From NCBI RefSeq assembly GCF_963924675.1, contig NC_089222.1, forward strand, positions 115,583,316 through 115,647,315: a stretch of DNA of 64,000 nucleotides, given 5' to 3'. Positions 11,086 to 24,235 of the stretch are shown here, piece after piece. Under the pieces are notes generated by a model. It was not told the origin of the DNA, did no database searches, and saw nothing but the letters and a program-made list of their open reading frames with translations. The translations under genes were made by a program, and so were the position numbers. Origin of the DNA: Phocoena phocoena (Eukaryota; Chordata; Mammalia; Artiodactyla; Phocoenidae). Every line of letters starts with the position of its first letter. The stretch's first letter is position 1.

Positions 11086-13668
11086 TGTTTGTTTGTTTTA
11101 AGTTTGGAGAATACTTTTAACATATCAATTGAAAATTTTGATTTTATAGACATGGACAATTCTAAAACTTCAAAATTCATAAGAATTACATGGAGAGAAT
11201 TGGAAATTAAAAATGTTTCTTAGTGAAACATTTTTACACTGAATTTCAAGCTACTGAAGAAAATTTTGATGTAACTAGGAATTAAGAACATATAGAAATC
11301 CACTTATAATGCATCTGTTATGATTTCCTTTGAAAATCACAACTGTTCTCAAATGCATTTGGATTTTTGTAAAATTATGCATTTGAAAGAAGCTTTTTAA
11401 CTTTATAGAATTTTAAATGTGCATTCACAATTAATATGTTTCACTATATTCTGCAGTATAATTAATGAATCAAAATTAATTCTCTACTTAGCTTGAATGC
11501 CATCTATTATCTCAAAACATGATTCCAAAATATATAACATAAAACAAAGGCATTTTTCTTCCATTAAATTCATCTTTACCTTGCCTAGACTTACAAATAT
11601 CACAAAGAAATCTCTAGTATCTCTAAAAGATAAAGGCTTTAGCCTTGTTCTACTGATTCTACCATCTTTGATATTAAAAAAACAAAAATCATATATATAT
11701 ATACATATCCATGAATAATATTTAAATGTTTTTCATGTTAACTGCTGGGATAAAAGGAATAAAAATAAAAATGTGCTAAATATACCTGTTCTAATTATCT
11801 TCATCATTCTTGGGATATCTATTACCCAGCAGGTACCATATTGGATATATAACCCCTAAACCATGCAACACTTTTCAAGAGAGTGTCTCCAGTTCAAAGA
11901 TATATGTTTCTGCATTTCAGAAATTGACTTTCTAAATGTCATATGGCTTAGAGTTAGAAACCCAGGGTTCTTTTTCTCTAAAGCGTGAATTCCTTTCACT
12001 TCCCTTACAAGAAAATGGCTCATGTTAGTTAAAGTTACACTATTAGCATTCCATGCTAACAATAAGAAGTGAAACGTCTCATTCACCAACAAAGTGGAAA
12101 AAGTAGATTTGAACACTTTAACAACTGGATTCTCAATTCTAAATAAAAACCAGCTGACTCTACAATGCAATTATTCTAAAATATGCCCAGAGAAACGTGT
12201 CTAGAGAGTATCTAAAGATTAGCAACCAGATATTTCTCAAATGGAAAAGCAAAAGCTTATGGCACACATTACAAATTTAGGACGTTTTATTTTTTTCTGT
12301 TTACAGGATACTTGTAGATTTTTTTTTTTTTTTTTAACTAGAGCTATTAGAAGCTGAAACAGAAAGTTGCTTTATTAAATGGTGGGATTCCTTATTTTTT
12401 ATTTTTGCATCATTAAAAATAAAAAATCTCATTGTGTTTACCAAGAAGGTTTGTGCCTTAATCTTAGCAGAGCTACAATGGCTCACTTGATAATAAAATG
12501 CTAGCCAATCAATCCCCTCTGGTGTTTTTCGAGGTCTGACTTTACTCACTTGAGAGACACCATTTTTTTCACTTGAATAATTTTGTATAAATAAACTCAG
12601 ATTTTGCTAGCTAAGCACGTGGAAGTCATATAAAGCACACCTAATCACATAGCTTAAGCATTCAAAATGTAGCATATAGCAAAAACTGCAGTGCTGTTTC
12701 TGTCAAAACCTGTCACCTGATGCAGAAAATTGTTGGTTTTATGAGTTATTTTTTCAGTGAACTCTAATGGAAACATGGCTTATGGAGATTTTAATGAAAG
12801 ATGCAGATTTCTTTCTTTCTTACTTTCAATGAAACTCAACCAAACTGTCCTCTCTGTGATTAAAAGGAACACATTTTTGGGTAAATAGAGAAAAAGCCGT
12901 TTATAATGTATTTTAAGAACTTACAGACTTTACAGCACATATATTATCCTTTCATTTCTCTAAAAATATATTTGCCAACCTAACTCTGTATCTAAGAACC
13001 TAAAATTTCACTTACCTCCATATGTGTTTTTTTTAAATTCAAAGATAAAAATTGAAAATATATACCCTTTCTTTCTTCTTATTACTATTTTGTTTCTATA
13101 ATCTTAATAACCATGTGCTTCTATCACTAAGAGTGCTTATTTCATGCTATGAACTTCAAGCTCAAGTTTTCTTCTGTAAAACTTAATATTGAATTATAGA
13201 ATATTTCATAAATGTTAATTCCAAAGAACAATCAAGCTAATTGTACTATGATTTTTATTACACCTTTGCATTAAGTCAAATGTCCGATTAAATGTCCAGT
13301 ACTCTTAGAAATACCTTTCACTTGGTGACCAGTAAAACTACAGAAAAATTACCTTAGAGAGTTAAGATATTTATAAACAATTTATAGCTATCTATACATA
13401 TCTAGAATGAAATAGATTTTTGCTGATTTTTATTCACATTTCCTCAGATAATTTCTTTTCACATAGCTTTGCATATAAACATTTTTACCCTGGCTCTTAT
13501 AAGTGATTTTATGATGAAAAAGCTTAATGTTAGTCCCAAGCCCAGAACGCAGTAAGAGGATGGAGGTGATTCTCATAGGCACTAGTTAAGTAAATGATAA
13601 AGTTTCTGTTGCCTAATTCCCTAGTGAAGTTGTTACTCTCTTAAAGCAAAGTTTCATTTCATTTGATT
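11086..13668. other. Unique AT-rich DNA, nothing recognised
   Basis: Contains a 17-nt T run (12,319-12,335) without flanking direct repeats, and a 104-codon minus-strand open frame (11,856-12,170) without recognisable domains. I see no gene. Confidence 0.5.
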
Positions 13669-13669
13669 G

Positions 13670-13755
13670 AATAATTTTTCCTTACTATCTACTATATTCC
13701 AGGCAGTGTAAAGCACATAAAATCACTAATACATGCCTTTTCCCTTAAGAGGTAT
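13670..13755 (-). mobile_element. Short L2 3' fragment, reverse
   Basis: 'ctatctactatattccaggcagtgtaaagcac' matches the reversed L2 end ('ctactatgtgccaggcactgtgctaagc'). It abuts the split LTR that follows. Confidence 0.6.
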
Positions 13756-13800
13756 ATGCATCAGCTAACTACTGCTGCCTCACCGCAACCTCAAAACTTG

Positions 13801-14440
13801 GTAATAGGCGGATGAACTAAATAGACATTTCTCCAAAGAAGACATACAGATGGCCAACAAACACATGAAAAGATACTCAACATCACTAATTATTAGAGAA
13901 ATGCAAATCAAAACTACAATGATGTTATCAACTCACACCAGTCAGAATGGCCATCATCAAAAAATCTACAAACAATAAATGCTGGAGAGGATGTGGAGAA
14001 AAGGGAACCCTCCTGCACTGTTGGTGGGAATGTACATTGGTACAGCCACTATGGAGAAGAGTATGGTGGTTCCTCAAAAAAACAAACAAACAAAAAAAAA
14101 CCAGCATGGTAGTTCCTAAAAATTGAACTACCATATGACCCAGCAGTCCCATTCTTGGGCATATACCCGGAGAAAACCACAATTCAAAAAGATACATGCA
14201 CCCCAATGTTCATTGCAGCACTATTTACAATAGCCAAGACATGGAAGTAACCTAAATGTCCATCAACAAAGGAATGGATAAAGAAGATGTGGTACATATA
14301 TACAATGGAATATTATTCAGCCGTAAAAAGGAATGAAATAGTGCCATTTGCACAGACGCGGATAGACCTAAAGACTGTCATACAGAGTGAAGTAAGTCAG
14401 AAAGAGAGAAACAAATATCGTATAATATCGCTTATATATG
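13801..14440 (+). pseudogene. L1 ORF2 C-terminal remnant
   Basis: Only the distal, cysteine-containing C-terminal region of the L1 ORF2 protein is represented; endonuclease and reverse-transcriptase domains are absent. The frame is broken by substitutions, indels and the A-rich insertion, so it cannot encode a working protein. Open frames on the opposite strand (for example 13,928-14,206) are shadows of it. Confidence 0.85.
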
Positions 14441-14765
14441 GAATCTAGAAAAATGGTACAGATGAACTTATCTGCAAAGCAGAAATAGACACACAGATAT
14501 AGAGAACTTATGAATACCAAGGAGGGAAGGAGGAGTGGGATGAACTGGGAGACTGGGTTTGACATATACACACTACTATGTATAAAATAGGTAGCTAATG
14601 AGAACTTACTGTATTACTCAGGGCTCTGTGGTGACCTAAATGGGAAGGAAATCTAAAAAAGAGGGGATATATGTATATGTATAACTGATTCACTTTGCTG
14701 TACAGCCAAAACTAACACAACATTGTAAAGCAACTTTACTCCAATTAAAATTAAAAAAAAAAAAA
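13801..14765 (+). mobile_element. L1 LINE 3' end (ORF2 C-terminus, 3' UTR, poly-A)
   Basis: A 5'-truncated L1. It enters ORF2 at the segment equivalent to '[19 protein letters not shown]' ('agacatttctccaaagaagac'), runs through the '[18 protein letters not shown]' region, and ends with the cetartiodactyl-type 3' UTR ('gattcactttgctgtacagc', 'aacattgtaaagcaac') and an A tract at about 14,753-14,765. It carries an internal A-rich insertion at 14,075-14,102. It lies inside an older reverse LTR. The target duplication is not clean: left 'caaaacttggta', right 'tcaacttaatgg'. Confidence 0.92.
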
Positions 14766-15278
14766 TCAACTTAATGGCTTACAACCACTATTCCATTGGC
14801 TCACACTTGGGTGGGTCAGCAATTAAGGCTGGTTTTTGTTGAGTAGGTTTTCTGACCTTGCTTGGGGCCACTCATCCATCTATAGTCGTCTGGGGCTCTA
14901 CTGGGGCTGGATGGTCAAAGTTAGGTCTCATCAACATCTCCAGGTAGTTGTCCCAGAATACTGGGACAGCTGTATGGCTGTATAGTTAGGCCATTCTCCA
15001 TATTTGGTCTCTCAGTCTCAAAGGGTCTAGGTCATGCTACTTCACATGGTGGCATCAATGTTCCAAGAAGGCAATGGGAAATCAGCAAGGTCCTCATGAG
15101 ATGTAGGCTCAGCATATCAATTCTACTGTATTCTATTGGTCAAAGCAAGTGACAAAGCCAGCCATACACAAGGAGTAGAGAAATGGACCTCTTCTCTCGA
15201 TAGAAGTGACATTGTAAAGAGTATAGATACAGTGATGGAAGAAATTAGTGTACTCATCTTTGCAGTTTACTATAGTTT

Positions 15279-18200
15279 AAAAAAATTAATGTGACACTTT
15301 ATAAGCTTTACATACAATGAACAAGAGTTTATATTCAACAGAATATCTCTCACACATACACATTTAAATAGCTCAACACTGCAGCACTTTTCTCCACCTC
15401 TTATAATCTCTCAAGGAAAAATCTAAAAAGTAATGAAAGATGACAACGAAAACATAAAGGTATAACAAACATGGGGTCTCTCTTTCTTTATTGTGTTGTG
15501 CACTAGAACTTCTCGATAATGGAACTTTAATTTTGGAACCAGCAGATGAGACCTCAATTTTACTCTTAATTTAAAGAAAAATGCTTGTTAGTTCAAAAGG
15601 ATTCTACCCATGATGTTCCTGATGGAACTGCATGGATATAAAGCACGAACTCCATCCCAGGCCAAGTGTGATGCCAAGGTTTTTCTATAATTTACATGAT
15701 CCATCTTGCGACCTAGTTGTCTCTCCAGAGACGTCCCACAAGCAGACTCCACGGGTTTATATGGCAGAGTACGACTGACTGAAGCTCACTCTGTTAAACT
15801 TCGGTTTACTGTATAAAAGTTTTAATTGTTAACAGTTTGTTTTTATTTGATGTTCTTAGAATTTAACAGATGTTAACAATCCAACAACAATACTGAAAAA
15901 GAATCTCATTATTAATGGGCAGGGAAAAAAAGCACAAGTGTTGAATGTTCCAGCACATGGCAATCAGGATACCATGTTTCTTAGTACCACATGCTTCATC
16001 GCAAATGTTAATGGTGTCTTCTTCCTGTATACACAAGAAGAGTTAGGTATTCATAAACTATCAAGCAATACTGCTAAGTAACTTATTAGTCTTGGCTGTT
16101 GTTATGAAACATTTCTGGGCATAGAATCAATTTAAATCTTAATATATTTGAGGGAAACCTCCCTCAAATAGCAATGAGTTATAAGCAGGTTTTCCTTTAT
16201 CAAAGTCTGATCTCGCTTTTCTTTGAGAAAATTTCTGACTCTCCAGGAAATTAAATGGCATCTGATCGGCTTGTTTACACTTTCTCATTTCCCCAAACCA
16301 TTTTGCTTCCTTTACTGCATTCTGTCACAGTGAAAGTGATTTGGGGATTTAAAATGGATTCATTCTGCTCAAACAGATGTCGAAGATGAGGTACACTGGT
16401 TTTAACAACTATTTAGGGGCCAAAAGAGGAATAGCTCTTCCCATGTAAAAGTCTATAGTGAGCATCCAAAGGAGTGTTTTCTATTTTTCTCCACAGCTAT
16501 ATTTCACTAAATTCAGTCAAATTTATTGAGCAAGTTTTGTGTATTGCTGCAGAGAACTGACATGCATCTTTAAAACTGCTAATATATTATAGAAATTATA
16601 ATACATGGAAATAGTTTTGTTTTGCTAGAAACCACAACACAGCATTTGAGCACTGTGAGAAAAAAATATACATCTATTTTTACATCCATAAAGTGATTTT
16701 AAAAGAAAAGCAAAAGTTATGCTCCTTATATCATATTTCAAAGGATGTGACAACGTAATGAACAAATGTGGACATATGTTTATTCTTCGTTGTACTTTTT
16801 TGTGGTGGTGGCATTGGGATGCAGTGAGAAATTAATACTTGTCTAGCAGTTAAATCAGGCATGGCTAGAACTTAGTGATATAGTAGTTTTGACAATGCTT
16901 AAAATTATTATTGGTTTTAAACTATGTCATATGCATTGCAAAATATTACCAGATGAGGTGGAGAAGAAAGAAAATATTAACTGCCTGTGTCATCATTTTC
17001 TTTGTGTTTGCATGCACATGTGTGTGTATGTGTGGCTTTGATGTCTCCAATTTTGTCTCCGTAAGTGATTCTTTGACAATTAGATGGTGCTGAAAAGTAT
17101 TTAGTGACCTGAAGTATGATGCTATTAACATCAGCTAGAAAGACAGAAAAAAATCAATACAAATTTTGCTCACAATTAGCAAATAATTCAATGACTTCTT
17201 GCTAGTTCTCTAGAGAGGAGGGTTGTGGAATCCTTGAATTCAAGGGAAGATACTCTGGATTTGTTTCTACAGAAAAGCTTATCTCACTAACCTAATGAAT
17301 AAAGGCATAATTCTAAATGAGTCAATGCCTCAGGATAATTGGAGTTACAAACCCAATTACTAAATGTCATCCTCAGTAATTATTCCACTTATGCAGTATA
17401 TTAGACATAGTTTCAAGCATTCCTATAGTTTATATTTCAAAGAAAAGCTAGTCTTTCTATTTTTATATTTGCAAAGCCACACTTTTAAATTGTTGAAAAG
17501 CAACTGCTACCTTTTTATTCTAGTACAATTAATTAAACAAAAAGACAACTTTATATATCTTTCTTTTTTCTAAGAAACTATCATGGAAATTCTATCTTCC
17601 ACAGTTACCAAGTTAAGTTTAAGTCTGTATTTAAACTGTGCACTAATTTTATTGAAAGATGTTGTGGACAAACAAAATCTCTAACCTTGTTTTAAAAAAT
17701 TATTTACTGTAAGAGTCATCTTTTCTTTTCCTTTTATGAGTTTTGATCAAAAATCACTTTTAGGCAGCATATATGACCATTTTGTATATGTACTAAAACG
17801 TATATATAATTTTGGGGGAGAAGGGAATATTCTGCGGGTACTTAACATGTTCATATTATACCCAGTCAGCTTTTGGTTTGTTTATTTTAACTTATATTAG
17901 ATTGACTTACAGATATATAACAACTATTGAATGTTATATTTGTTCAACTGGTTGTTAGCAATCTTGAAATAGTCTTAATTTTAATAACACAGTTTTTCTT
18001 AAATAAAAAATGATTACAATTTTTACAATGTATCTTTTCACTATTAGCACAGTGGCTAATGATGCTGGTGGCCAGGTGCCCGTCTTTCTGCTTTCATGCC
18101 AGTCACCCTCCTAAGATACTGAATTATTTCAGTCCTTGAAAAGGCTGTTTCTAAGGAAGAAGCAAAATATGACAGCAATACAGCAGGAGATGTCACCAAA

Positions 18201-21200
18201 CCGGTGTGGCACATCAATCACTTACTGATTTTTATTCGCCAAAAAAGGACAATATGCCATTTAAAGAATGAGAACACCATACCAAACCAGCTCAGGATTT
18301 GGAACTGAGAAGCAATGAACTGCAGACATGTGGCCCATCCTGATTCAGTCACAGTAATTAGGAAGGATGACTCCTGACACTGCAAACACAGGTGACAATT
18401 CTGCTGACAACACCTAACTGGAGATACTAACTAATCAGATATGAAATCCAGGCCTTTCCTCTATACATTACATAACTGAAATAAAGGTCTTTCCTAATTC
18501 CCAAAGCTTGAGATAAACAGACATGTTCTTTTCAGTAATTGCTACCCTTTTCCCTTTTAGGATTTTATATCTGATTCACTCAGAGGCTTCACAGTTCAGG
18601 CAGCAAGTCTTCTTTGTGGAAAAGTCAATGCTGCTAAAACCAGAATTCCCACGAAGTTTTCTGAACTTCTTTTTTCCTCTTTAAAAGTTCTCAGGCTAGC
18701 AGGATGTTAGTTTCAATTACCTGAACATAGCAAAGTATAACTTCCCTGTCAAAGGGCAGACTAATAAGTCCCAACAGGAAGAAACTGGTGTAAAAGGACA
18801 TTCAACAGAGTTATTGAAGATGTTTAGATGGAGACATAAGTTAATGTACACAGAATTTTCATTAAAATATAAAAGTCTTATACATACATATCTACCTAAT
18901 CAAATCTACCTGCCTAATGACATGCTCAAATGTACCAAGTACCATAAAAAGTTTATATTGTCTTAAAACCTCATCCTCTGTAGTATTTAGGTTAGTCTCT
19001 CTAATAAAATATAAAAAGACATGAACCGAAATTAATTTATGCAAATACATGTGTAGGAAGGGGTGATATGAATATTAGAATTCTGCTAAGGAGTATCCTT
19101 AAATTTATTTATGTGAACTTTAAAGGGAACTGTTGAATAAATAGAAGACAAGATCTGAAGTGAAAGATGAAGGCATGAACAATAATAAATGAGAAACAAA
19201 TACAGAAGTAATCAGAGGAAGAAAAGAGGTGAGGATCATTAGGGACATTATCTGCTTAATTTGTAAAGTATATAGCCTGAGACGTTACATATAGATCATT
19301 TTAGAAGGCTGTGAGGTAGGAAACATTGATATTGGTATCAAGAAAAAAAAAAAAAAGGTTTGGCATGAGAGAGAGGCTCTGATTAGATAACTCAAGGCAC
19401 TACTTTTATCCCTTCTTTAGTCCAGGATGGCCACCTCAGTGACATGTTTGCCTGCAGGGTACAACTTGCATCAGGAAAAGAGAGAAGAATACTCCAAATA
19501 AAACCAGGGGATCTAAATTATTTTTATTAATATGAGAAGTGATTAATATACTAAACTGTAAATTACTTATAATGGTGTCTTATAGGGACAGAGTAAAAAT
19601 GCTTCGAAGGAAAAATGAAGAGAATTAAGGTATTTTTTTTTTCTGAAATGGCTCCATTATTTTGTAAAATTCAATTTTAGTAGGAATGTCCTGTCTCTAA
19701 AACAGGAACTCCAAAAGCACATAAATTTATCCTCCAATATCATTCTGAGATGTTTCATGTTATTGATAATAGCTTAATAGTTATAAAATTGAGTAGAACT
19801 GCACTGCCTTTAGTTGACAGTAAAAGTGAGTGAGACCTAGACTATTTGCCAACATACGTAAATGATGTTGCAACAGTCACCTGAGATCTTAGAGAGATCT
19901 CGGAAATCTAAGATTTCAAAGGAGGAAAAATTCATATCAAGCTGAATTTATTTTTCTTTTGAGTCTTTTTCCTTTTCAGGAAAAGAAGTGATAATTTTAA
20001 CCACTCTGTCCTATATATCTGACAAGATTGTTTTAATGATTATTGAACATAATATGTGAGAAATGGTTCTATAAACTATTCAGAGCTATACAAATCTTAT
20101 TATAAGCGAAATTAATACCTTGGCATTTACACTGATTTTTCTTCAGATTGCAGCCAATCAAATTCTAGTATTCCTTAGAAGTGTCTAAGGATTCCAACAA
20201 TATTAGATTTGAATTTCATTTTAAATTTGTTTTTAAACTATCTTTAAATACAATAAAAAATAATATGCACTAAAAGATAGTGTATTCCTAACCTACCATT
20301 CAGCAACCAACATACGTACTGCCAATATAACTGACTTGATTCAGAGCTTAGACTCAAACTCATCCTGAGCAATGAATATAAAATTAAACTTCTTATTATT
20401 ACTCATGGTTATATAGCATTGTAAAGTTTTAAAAACCTAGGACACCCACACACATTACATTGCCATAAATCTTGGATCAGAAGTCTGGTCAGAATCATAG
20501 ACTTTATGATTTTTTCCTTTTTTTTAACTTAAAGTTTGTTCACTTGAAAAAAAAAAAGTGAAACTTCTTCACTTGTGAAATGGTACAAATGAGAATACTA
20601 CACACATGAACTCCGGCAGGGCTCGCTGACACTGAGGGGCATCTGCTGTGTTGGATAAGGACACATCACAGTGTTAGAGCCATTTGACCGATACCGAATG
20701 ATATAACACATCACAGCAACGTGAAATTGTACTCTAGATTATTTTGCTATTCATCACTTTTGGATGCTTATCAGACATTCATAATTGTGATATCTCTTTA
20801 AATACTGTTTAATTATATTTTATATGTTAGAGTTCTGCTTTCGAAAAGCTTTCCATTGGTTGAAAAAAAGAGGTTTGAAAATTGCACTGTTTTTTCTTAC
20901 ATAATAAGATGATCTTGCATAATGGCCATAACCTATTTTGAACTAGAAATAGCAGCATGGAAGGATTCATGACTGTAAATTTTATATTATTCTGATATTT
21001 TAACTTAGAAATCAATTCTAAAATGTTCTGTGTTTAAACCTATAAAAAAAAGACTCAAATTAAAATGCTTTAAAGCATTCCTTACCCCATAAACAAAATA
21101 TTGATAAGCATCAGCAAAATAGATCATTCTAAATTTGTGTTTTCTTTGAATTACTGAACAGAAGAATAGCTTAAAGTAGCACTCTTCCAGTTTCTTCATG

Positions 21201-23052
21201 CTTATTCACCAAAATTGATTTTTAAGGTTTAGACACTAGCAGCCTGTTTTCTACAGAAGGCAAAAAGTCACTTTGAAGACCTCGACCAAAGACATTTTAT
21301 CTTGTAACTTTTACTCTGGGTGATCATTTTTCTTCAGATTGATCCCAAATGCCTCGCTTATACAGATGTCCTCTGGAATACTGATTTCTTATGCAGTGCA
21401 ACTCATTTTATAAAGCAATCCTTTCCTTATTTAAATTCAGACATGAAGATACACATTTTCTTAGTATCTATTATTTTTAATCGTTCCAAAAGTCTTTTGA
21501 AGTACTGTTTTACAACAACGTTAAATAACGTTAACTTAGCAATTGTTATCTATTTTTACTCTATATTACCTTATACAATATACATGTGTACATACATATG
21601 CAATATGCACATACATACACACATTCCTGTCACTTTTTTGAAAACATTGCACGTTTTGCATAACATACTTCAAAACATATTTCTTGGATTAAATGAAAGG
21701 ATACAATGTTCAAATGCAAGAGAAATGGAAAAGAGCTGCTCTATTGTAAAACCTGTTGGACAATGACAGTTAGATGGGGTCGAGCCCCAAAATGAAAGAG
21801 GAAATGTTCACAAGGAGAGGCTGAGATGCACAACACCCCACACGAGGCACTTCTCACTTGTACGTTCTCCACTGGATATTGGCTTTCCTGACTCAGTATG
21901 AAATCTTTGCCGGGAAGAATTGTACCGATTTTGGAAAATCTAAAGAGACTTAGGGCAAGAAAGGGACAAATAGAGAGGCAAGCAACAAAAGAGGGTGGAC
22001 TGAAGCCTCTTCCTGGATCTGGGTGCTTAGTGAGAGAGTCTCTCCTGACACTCCTTCCACCCACCCTCAAATATTTCTGGAGAGGCAGTTTCCAGAAACA
22101 GGTCAGTTCACAATGGTGTAAATGGAAAAGGGACCTAGCAAAAAGTGATCAAGATTGCACACACTAGGCGGAGACTTTCCTTCTTCCCACATAAGAATCA
22201 ATAGAGAAAAATAAAATTGGTCTTTCACGGAGGTATTAAGATTTAGGGAAATTTTAAGACATTTTATCCAAAGCCAAACCACAGGAAACTAACTATAAAT
22301 GTTTACTTTACTATAAACACAATGAATTTATCCTTTTATGGTTCATTTTGCTTCTTATAGAATAAAAATAGACACTTCCATTTATCATGTCTGTCATGAC
22401 CCATATATATTGGTTGAGACATTTAATCTGTGCACATTATAACTACTAAAGCCATATGCACGCCTCATTATAAAAAGAAACCTCTATTCCTGTATATGCA
22501 AAATTGTTACAGTTATTTGAAAAATAGTCAATAGGCATTGCTGCAATTTAACTTTTATTTATATCAAAAGACTCCCAAGTCAACAATGAACTCTGCTATT
22601 CAATACAAAAAAAAAAATTGCAAAATGGCATATGGAAGTAATTACAGGGGCAAAGTTCTAGATTCAATAGGTTCATCATACCCATCGATATGAAAAATTA
22701 GGCTTTTTATTGACCAAATGATATAAGAATGTATCAGATGTAAGGACAGGGTTAAAAAGCATCCTGAGAAAGGAAATGGTATTAGCAATGGTCATTTTAT
22801 TCAACTATCTCATTGTTACAGCAAACAGATAATAGGATAACATAAATGGAAACAACTTGTGTGTTTTAGATACATTTGTATTCTTTGTTTCTCACGTTGA
22901 ATCAATGTATAAGTATCTTATGATTTTGAAACTGTAGATTAAGTAAAAATTTCATTTCCTTTTGCACATCCTTTTGCTACATCATTTATTCAGTAAACAC
23001 TACCCGGCTGCCTGCTGGACCAGTACCAGACCGAAGTGTATTTAACTTGGTT
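15279..23052. other. Long repeat-poor AT-rich stretch
   Basis: Nearly 8 kb in which I recognise no interspersed repeat. It holds a 26-bp inverted repeat (16,145-16,170), A or T runs near 19,345 and 20,545, and the longest open frame of the window (21,320-21,766, 148 codons), which looks like chance. Somewhat GC-richer blocks at 15,590-15,790, 18,050-18,360 and 21,770-22,170 would be the first places to test for conservation. No exon is supported. Confidence 0.5.
16145..16170. repeat. Inverted repeat, 10-bp arms
   Basis: Arms 'tatttgaggg' (16,145-16,154) and 'ccctcaaata' (16,161-16,170) are perfect complements around 'aaacct'. Roughly one such structure is expected by chance in a window of this size. 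Confidence 0.9.
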
Positions 23053-23150
23053 AAAAGCCATTTACAGTATATCGAATCACATACACTTTAAATATCTTAC
23101 AACTCTGTCAATCATACCTCAGTAAATCTAAAAGAAAAAAAAGCCATTTA
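23053..23150 (+). mobile_element. L1 3'-terminal fragment with target duplication
   Basis: A 74-bp piece (23,065-23,138) corresponds to the very end of an L1 3' UTR: 'acactttaaatatcttac', 'tcaatcatacctcagtaaatct', then an A-rich tail. It is flanked by the exact 12-bp direct repeat 'aaaagccattta' at 23,053-23,064 and 23,139-23,150. This is a strongly 5'-truncated retroposition event. Confidence 0.85.
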
Positions 23151-24234
23151 GAGAACAAGGTATGACACATATGAGGGTGTCTAGAATAGACCTAAAGCAT
23201 GTTAGAAAGTGAAATGCTCTGTTAAATAATGTTTGTTTAGGAAAGAAGAGAAGAGAAGGAAGAGAGGAAAGAAAATGAGAGAAAAATAGGAGATGAAAGA
23301 AAGTAGCAGAAAATGTTGAAGGAAATAGAATTTTCAAAATTGATAGACATCATCACCTTAGAGAGTTGCCCTGCATTCCTGAATGGCGATGGTGAAGACA
23401 CTGTCTTCGTTAAAATTGCATTGATGCAAGGAACTCCACGTGCTTAAAGAAAACATTTTTTCCCTCTGAGGATCATGTTCTATTCTAATCTGAACACCAT
23501 AAGGATTTATTTCCGCATATGCCAGAGGACAGGGGAAGAGAAAACATAGTCTATCTTTTCCAGGGCTAACTTGGATATAAAAATTACTAATTCATATGAT
23601 AAGAGGCCACAAAACTATGCAGCTTGATAAAATACAGACTTAATACAATGGAAAAAAACATTTCCTTTTAAATATGCCATATTCCTCACATCTTAACATA
23701 TTTCCTTGATCATCATGTCTAAGTCCCGAGCAAAGCAGATAGAGTGCTGTTTCAATAAAGTGATGAGTCCAGATTCTGGAAATTTTAAGATGTTAACTGC
23801 AAGATATCATTCATTTTTTTTTGCTATTAATTTAATGGCTAATGGATAATAGTAAATAGAAGGTTCTATTGTATTTCGTTACCATTCAGAAAATTAGCTG
23901 CCAAACCTGATGGTAACTGTAATAATTTAATATATAATAATGTTCTTTGGTAATTTTTATCTTCTTCAGTTATAATGGTTATGATTTTATCTTTTCCTTG
24001 AAGTAGAGAGGTTGCTTTTATTTTAAATGACCTTGGAAATACAGAACACTACCATTTGAACGTTTCTATATGTAATACTACTTCAAGAAACGATTTCATT
24101 TTTTAATAAAGTCAATATAATTTATTCAGGTTTAAAAAGCATGGTTAAAAAACTATGATAGTTACACAGTAACACATCCTCCACAAAAGAAATATCTCTC
24201 ATTTCGTATGTACTGATAAAAAGTATAGTCTAGC
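23151..24234. other. Unique DNA with a purine-rich tract
   Basis: A GA-rich low-complexity segment lies at about 23,240-23,330. Nothing else is recognised. Confidence 0.5.
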
Positions 24235-24235
24235 A

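Larger units (their letters stand above)
13757..15278 (-). mobile_element. Ancient LTR, reverse, split by an L1
   Basis: The left part (13,757-13,800) and the right part (14,766-15,278) together read as one old mammalian LTR in reverse. The seam runs 'cctcaaaacttgg' then 'aatggcttacaacc', followed by 'gggtgggtcagc'. Further on come 'gggctggatggtc', 'attctattggtcaaagcaagtgacaaagccagcc' in diverged form, and 'catctttgcagtttactata' at the far end. The layout is that of ERVL/MaLR-age LTRs; the exact subfamily is not certain. No internal retroviral region lies next to it, so it was probably a solo LTR before the L1 arrived. Confidence 0.6.

Noticed and set aside
11856..12170. 104-codon open frame on the minus strand
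   Set aside because: No recognisable domain or family; isolated, and within the range expected by chance for 64 kb read in six frames.
16145..16170. Inverted repeat as a possible microRNA precursor
   Set aside because: The stem is only 10 bp, far shorter than a microRNA hairpin, and pairing does not extend outward.
21320..21766. Longest open frame of the window (148 codons, plus strand)
   Set aside because: Composition is that of AT-rich chance frames (Ile, Phe, Tyr, Leu and a His/Thr/Cys patch from 'catacatac' sequence). No domain, no splice context and no homology that I recognise.
21741..22167. Overlapping opposed open frames of 109 and 89 codons
   Set aside because: Neither shows a domain or family match; GC-richer composition alone lengthens frames. 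Kept only as a conservation-test candidate.
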